IMG/VR virus record: IMGVR_UViG_3300030098_000277
Span: 1 to 22,634 of that record
Source: a virus
Direction: 5' to 3' (one strand)
Length of the DNA: 22,634 bases
Shown here in pieces: positions 19,563-22,634 of the stretch; the first letter of the stretch is position 1; the number at the start of each line of letters is the position of its first letter. The position numbers were made by a program, and so were the translations under genes. The notes beneath the pieces are model-generated. The model was given only the letters and a program-made list of their open reading frames with translations, was not told the origin of the DNA and did no database searches.

Positions 19563-21310
19563 TGAAATGGGCTAGTTTACTATTAGGATTATTAACATTA
19601 CCTTTAATATTTAATCTTACACCTTTAGAGGTTATGAGGTTAAAAACCTTTGATGCTTTTGTACAAACACCAGAACCATCTGGTAACTTTGTAATCTTAA
19701 ATATAACTGAAGAAGATGTACAAAAACGAGGTGGTTATCCTTTTCCTAGGCAAGACCTTGCAGAAATACATAGACAACTACTTAATGAAGGTGCATTAGG
19801 GGTTGGTTGGGTTATATTATTTCCACAACCAGATAGGTTTGATGGAGATAAAATATTTGGACAAATGTTAAGTTATGCTCCTAGTGTATTAGCTATGCCA
19901 GAGTTTGATAATGGAGAGTACCCTAAAACTCATGGTACTGTTATACTTGGACCAAATGTAGAATTACCAAAAGCTAAAGGATTTTTACAAAACATACCAG
20001 AGCTTCAAGAAGTATCAGCTCAAGGTGCTGTATCTGCACCAGTAGATGTAGATAATTTAGTAAGAAGATTACCATTATTACAACAAACACCTGATGGTTG
20101 GGTTGCTGCTTTTGGCACAGAAGTTTTAAAAACATTAGTTGGCTCTAATACATATCAAATAAAAACAAATGAGAATGGTATTGAACAAATAAGAGTTAGA
20201 GGACTAGAGCCAATATCAACAGATAGTCTTGGTCGTAAGTGGATAAGTTGGGTAGATACTTCACAAACTACACTATCTGAAATGAATGTTGCAGGTAAGT
20301 TTGTATTCGTAGGTGTTACTGCAGAGGGGGTAATGCCTACTTTAGCCACACCAAATGGGCTATTAGAGCCTCACAAGATACAGGCTGCCCTTGCAGAAAG
20401 TATTTTGATTAACTCTCCGTTCATACCAGACTATAGATTATTTGTGGAGCTACTAATATTATGCATTTCAGGATTACTTGTCGCATTTGTAATAAATCGT
20501 TTTGGTATTACCATGGGATTACTATCAGCAGGAACATTGATTATTTCGATAGCTGGATTAGGTTACTATTTTATATTACGAGGATTTTTAATTGATGTAA
20601 CTTGGAGTATGACAAGTATGACACTTTTAGCTACTCAACAATTTTATTTAAACTTTAGAACTCAATATAAATTAAGACAACAAATAAAGAAACAGTTTGA
20701 ACATTACCTTGACCCAAGACAAGTAAAACAATTACAAGATAATCCGGAGTCTTTAAAACTTGGTGGAGAAAGAAAGGAATGTACAATTCTTTTTACTGAT
20801 GTTCGTGGCTTTACTTCTCTTTCAGAAAAATTACCACCAGAACAAATTACAGATTTAATGAATAAGACATTAACTATACAAGCTAACGCAGTTAAAAAAT
20901 ATGGAGGAATGGTAGACAAATATATAGGCGATGCAATGATGGCTATATTTAATGCTCCTATTAGCGTAGATATGCATGAAGATAGAGCTATACTTGCAGC
21001 TATAGAAATAAAAAGAAAAATGAAAGAAGCTGACTTAGGTATTGACATTGGCATAGGAATTAATTCAGGTGTAGTTATGTTAGGCAACTGTGGTAGTAAT
21101 GATAGATTTGATTATACTGCTATAGGAGATGCTGTTAATCTTGCTGCTAGATTAGAAAGTTCTACTAAAGAAGTTGGAGAAGATATTGTAATAGGTTATA
21201 ATACTAAAAAGAATAGTGATATGAAATTAAAATTATTAAAACCTATATATGTAAAAGGTAAAGAAAAACCTATAACAATTTATACAATAGACTTGACAAA
21301 TGATGTTTAA
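19562..21310 (+). CDS. Membrane-bound CHASE2 class III adenylyl cyclase
   Basis: The 582-aa protein starts with a membrane helix (residues ~3-19). An extracytoplasmic CHASE2 sensor domain follows (~20-290; note the VILFPQPDRFDGDKIFGQML segment), then three membrane helices (~293-364) and a cytoplasmic cyclase domain (~400-575). The catalytic set looks complete: metal-binding Asp413 (FTDVRGFT) and Asp457 (YIGDAMMAIF), purine-contacting Lys453 and Thr519 (DYTAIGDAVN) as in cyanobacterial CyaC, and transition-state Asn526 and Arg530 (NLAARLE). It should therefore make cAMP rather than cGMP. CHASE2 domains sense unknown periplasmic signals. It is coupled to the nrd operon by a TAATG overlap. I do not know of a standard phage function for such a protein. 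Host-derived origin is likely, but codon use looks like its neighbours. Confidence 0.93.
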   Translation: MKWASLLLGLLTLPLIFNLTPLEVMRLKTFDAFVQTPEPSGNFVILNITEEDVQKRGGYPFPRQDLAEIHRQLLNEGALGVGWVILFPQPDRFDGDKIFGQMLSYAPSVLAMPEFDNGEYPKTHGTVILGPNVELPKAKGFLQNIPELQEVSAQGAVSAPVDVDNLVRRLPLLQQTPDGWVAAFGTEVLKTLVGSNTYQIKTNENGIEQIRVRGLEPISTDSLGRKWISWVDTSQTTLSEMNVAGKFVFVGVTAEGVMPTLATPNGLLEPHKIQAALAESILINSPFIPDYRLFVELLILCISGLLVAFVINRFGITMGLLSAGTLIISIAGLGYYFILRGFLIDVTWSMTSMTLLATQQFYLNFRTQYKLRQQIKKQFEHYLDPRQVKQLQDNPESLKLGGERKECTILFTDVRGFTSLSEKLPPEQITDLMNKTLTIQANAVKKYGGMVDKYIGDAMMAIFNAPISVDMHEDRAILAAIEIKRKMKEADLGIDIGIGINSGVVMLGNCGSNDRFDYTAIGDAVNLAARLESSTKEVGEDIVIGYNTKKNSDMKLKLLKPIYVKGKEKPITIYTIDLTNDV

Positions 21311-21320
21311 ACACTATAAT
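21293..21320 (+). promoter_or_regulatory. Consensus sigma70 promoter for hsp20
   Basis: TTGACA (21293-21298), 16-bp spacer, TATAAT (21315-21320). The spacer contains GTTTAAAC (21305-21312). The -35 box lies in the last codons of the cyclase gene. Predicted start is about 21327, giving a ~53-nt leader. Confidence 0.85.
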
Positions 21321-21328
21321 ATAAATAA

Positions 21329-21374
21329 GGGTGTGCGAAAGGTCGGCACTCATAAACTTGCTTTATAAAAGGAG
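21329..21374 (+). promoter_or_regulatory. ROSE-like RNA thermometer candidate in the hsp20 leader
   Basis: Hairpin 1 pairs GGGUGU (21329-21334) with GCACUC (21346-21351), plus inner CGA/UCG (21336-21338 with 21343-21345) and loop AAGG. Hairpin 2 pairs UUGCUUU (21358-21364) with AAAGGAG (21368-21374) across an AUA loop, burying the whole Shine-Dalgarno. The stem has a central G-G opposition (21360/21372) within UUGCU facing AGGAG, the signature of ROSE heat-sensing elements that control small heat-shock genes. The ATG is at 21380. The fold is drawn by hand. Confidence 0.6.
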
Positions 21375-21379
21375 TTAAT

Positions 21380-21793
21380 ATGACAAATATAAAAGCATTT
21401 GGGCAGTTCAGCCCGTTCTCTGTTGGTTTTGATGAAATGTTTAATACATTGCAAAGAGCATCGACACCAGCATCAAACTATCCACCTTATAATATTATTA
21501 AAAAAGGTGAAGCATACTTTATTGAAATGGCAGTAGCAGGACATAAACAGTCTGATATTGAAATTGAAATAGAAGATAATACTTTAAGAGTCTCTGCAAC
21601 TTATGGAGATAGAGATGATGATATAGAATTTGTTCACAAAGGAATTTCTGAACGAGGATTTTATAAATCATTTGCTCTTGCAGAGTATGTTGAAGTTAAA
21701 AAAGCTAAGATGTCTGATGGTATTCTAGTAATTGAACTAGAAAAAAACATACCAGAAGAGCAAAAGCCTAAAAAAATTAAAATTTCTAGGTAA
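21380..21793 (+). CDS. hsp20: Small heat-shock protein, Hsp20 family
   Basis: The 137-aa protein has an N-terminal arm (MTNIKAFGQFSPFSVGFDEM) and an alpha-crystallin domain starting at YPPYNIIKKGEAYFIEMAVA. That domain includes DIEIEIEDNTLRVSATYGDR, the F-x-x-KGISERGFYKSFAL segment and the closing DGILVIELEKNIPEEQKPKK. The C-terminal KKIKISR gives an I-x-I anchoring motif. It is of the IbpA/class A bacterial type. Such ATP-independent chaperones hold unfolding proteins and occur in several marine phage groups, where a role in capsid or tail folding is suspected. It has its own promoter and a thermometer-like leader, and is followed by a structured intergenic region. Confidence 0.95.
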   Translation: MTNIKAFGQFSPFSVGFDEMFNTLQRASTPASNYPPYNIIKKGEAYFIEMAVAGHKQSDIEIEIEDNTLRVSATYGDRDDDIEFVHKGISERGFYKSFALAEYVEVKKAKMSDGILVIELEKNIPEEQKPKKIKISR

Positions 21794-21805
21794 AAATAGC
21801 TAAAT

Positions 21806-21906
21806 CCTCTCAGAGGCACGGAGAAGCCCGTGGTTAAATAATAGGTCTTTTTGAAGCAAAGGTATTAACTACCCTCTAAATGTTTAACCTAGGGCATCCT
21901 GTGAGG
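21806..21906 (+). ncRNA. Candidate structured RNA between convergent genes
   Basis: Closing stem: CCTC-T-CAG (21806-21813) with CTG-T-GAGG (21899-21906), seven pairs around a T-T mismatch. Inside are CACGG/CCGTG (21817-21821 with 21828-21832), GGTTAAA/TTTAACC (21832-21838 with 21883-21889) and GGTA/TACC (21861-21864 with 21870-21873). GCCC (21826-21829) could also pair with GGGC (21892-21895) as a pseudoknot. It sits after hsp20 and before a convergent gene, where a plain terminator would be expected; no T-run terminator is seen. Not a tRNA, and no riboswitch class is recognised. Confidence 0.5.
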
Positions 21907-21914
21907 TCAATTTT

Positions 21915-22301
21915 TTAAAAATGACTATAATTATTAATAACTGCAAATGTTAGACCTACATTCATAGCAGTTATATAATTTTTACTACCATTTCTTGCCA
22001 TAAAAGTACCAAGCACAGCTTTGTGTAATATTAATTGTTCTAACTCTGGTCTATCAGGTAAAAGAGGATTAGCTTCTTTACAGGAAAGACATCTTTTCAT
22101 ACCTTCATAAGTTGTATAAACATCTAAAACATTAAAAGTCCAATAAGTTATTAACTGTGCTTTTGTAGGAGGTTCATTGTAGTCTCCTAAATTTAATAAT
22201 TTAGTTTCTGGTGGTATATATGCAGCAGGTTGTTCAGGTAATGTTAAATCTAGTTCAGCCTGTAAACTTATTCCAAATAATAATAGACATAAATATTTCA
22301 T
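21915..22301 (-). CDS. Secreted or membrane-anchored hypothetical protein, 128 aa
   Basis: The first 17 residues (MKYLCLLLFGISLQAEL, cleaved perhaps after LQA) form a short signal peptide. The mature part includes PPTKAQLITYWTFNVLDVYT, followed by TYEGMKRCLSCKEANPLLPD, with a Cys-x2-Cys pair. A C-terminal moderately hydrophobic helix follows (YITAMNVGLTFAVINNYSHF). The layout of a helix, EANPLL and a second helix is one I have seen in small phage membrane proteins of unknown role. AAGGAA precedes ATG 22301. It converges with hsp20 and belongs to a second minus-strand block that continues off the right edge, probably late genes. Confidence 0.75.
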   Translation of the reverse strand: MKYLCLLLFGISLQAELDLTLPEQPAAYIPPETKLLNLGDYNEPPTKAQLITYWTFNVLDVYTTYEGMKRCLSCKEANPLLPDRPELEQLILHKAVLGTFMARNGSKNYITAMNVGLTFAVINNYSHF

Positions 22302-22302
22302 T

Positions 22303-22634
22303 TTAATTTCCTTGTTTAATTGTTATGGTAGAAGAACCACCACCATTTACTATAATTTGTGTACTCTTTCCATTTTGTATAAGTATAACAGTATAAGAAC
22401 CAGTTTTGTCTAAATCTAATCTTACTGTATCTTCTAATGATTTTAAGAAAGTTATTATATTATCTGTAGCAAAAGTATTAACTTGAGTATTAGAATCAAA
22501 TCCCATACTTGTTCCTTTTAAATCTAAATTAGTCTTTAACAAAGTTTCTGTTTGGTCTAACTCATTTACATCTTGTATTATGTCTAACAAGTCTTCAAGA
22601 AAGTTTACATCTAAATAATTTATATCTAATTCAG
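22303..22634 (-). CDS. Hypothetical protein, N-terminus beyond window
   Basis: The frame is open from the right edge (22634), reading ELDINYLDVNFLEDLLDIIQ and on to TAA at 22303. So the true start lies outside the window, and an internal TTG at 22590 is not needed. The visible 110 residues are acidic and Leu/Asp-rich, with a repetitive feel (LDINYLDV, LEDLLDII, DQTETLLK), then a beta-rich end (GSYTVILIQNGKSTQIIVNG) followed by GGSSTITIKQGN. The Gly/Ser/Thr-rich beta C-terminus would suit a virion surface or tail-associated protein, but no family is recognised. Its stop codon lies one base before the next gene's start. Confidence 0.65.
   Translation of the reverse strand, partial: ELDINYLDVNFLEDLLDIIQDVNELDQTETLLKTNLDLKGTSMGFDSNTQVNTFATDNIITFLKSLEDTVRLDLDKTGSYTVILIQNGKSTQIIVNGGGSSTITIKQGN

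Noticed and set aside
20704-21087. 127-codon minus-strand frame opposite the cyclase domain
   Set aside because: It is the reverse complement of the conserved catalytic region, with no start signal of its own.

Overview
The window looks like an internal segment of an AT-rich (about one-third G+C by eye) tailed double-stranded DNA phage genome, probably from a marine bacterium. Evidence includes a portal gene, both terminase subunits, a T7-like replication set (ssDNA-binding protein, primase-helicase, family A DNA polymerase, PD-(D/E)XK exonuclease) and a class I ribonucleotide reductase. Several short Lys-rich and acidic proteins are of kinds I associate with pelagiphages and other marine phages. 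The host is inferred only. The IscU-type scaffold and the strong sigma70-type promoters fit a proteobacterium, possibly a SAR11-like alphaproteobacterium. No integrase, repressor, tRNA, rRNA, CRISPR array or insertion sequence was recognised.

Layout. Positions 1-5880 (minus strand) are a tightly overlapped late/packaging operon, in transcription order: terS, a 58-aa protein, a basic 96-aa protein, a possible 25-aa mini-ORF, iscU, four small Lys-rich proteins, an 83-aa protein, terL and portal (running off the left edge). Positions 5881-6525 are a noncoding divergent control region. It holds two back-to-back near-perfect sigma70 promoters, two tandem palindromes, a GC-rich inverted repeat and AT-rich 21-bp repeats, and may include an origin. 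Positions 6526-7116 (plus strand) encode a SprT-like metalloprotease followed by a strong terminator. Positions 7340-10427 hold about fourteen small early-type genes, many acidic, with three copies of an unusual promoter made of four tandem 11-bp repeats. Positions 10428-19562 carry DNA replication and nucleotide metabolism genes. Positions 19562-21310 encode a membrane-bound CHASE2 class III adenylyl cyclase, translationally coupled to the nrd operon. Positions 21293-21793 carry hsp20 with its own consensus promoter and a leader resembling a ROSE RNA thermometer. Positions 21806-21906 are a candidate structured RNA between convergent genes. Positions 21915-22634 (minus) hold two more genes, the last cut by the right edge.

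How it fits together. The plus-strand module appears to take over the host (small acidic proteins, an ArdA-like antirestriction candidate), make dNTPs (NrdA/NrdB) and copy DNA. The minus-strand module packages it. Layered on this are host-physiology genes: an intact-looking adenylyl cyclase (cAMP signalling), IscU (Fe-S cluster assembly) and Hsp20 (protein folding). The most notable signals are the cyclase, the three 11-bp-repeat promoters, the hsp20 thermometer candidate and the strong enrichment of GCGTTTAAAC, confined to the plus-strand module.
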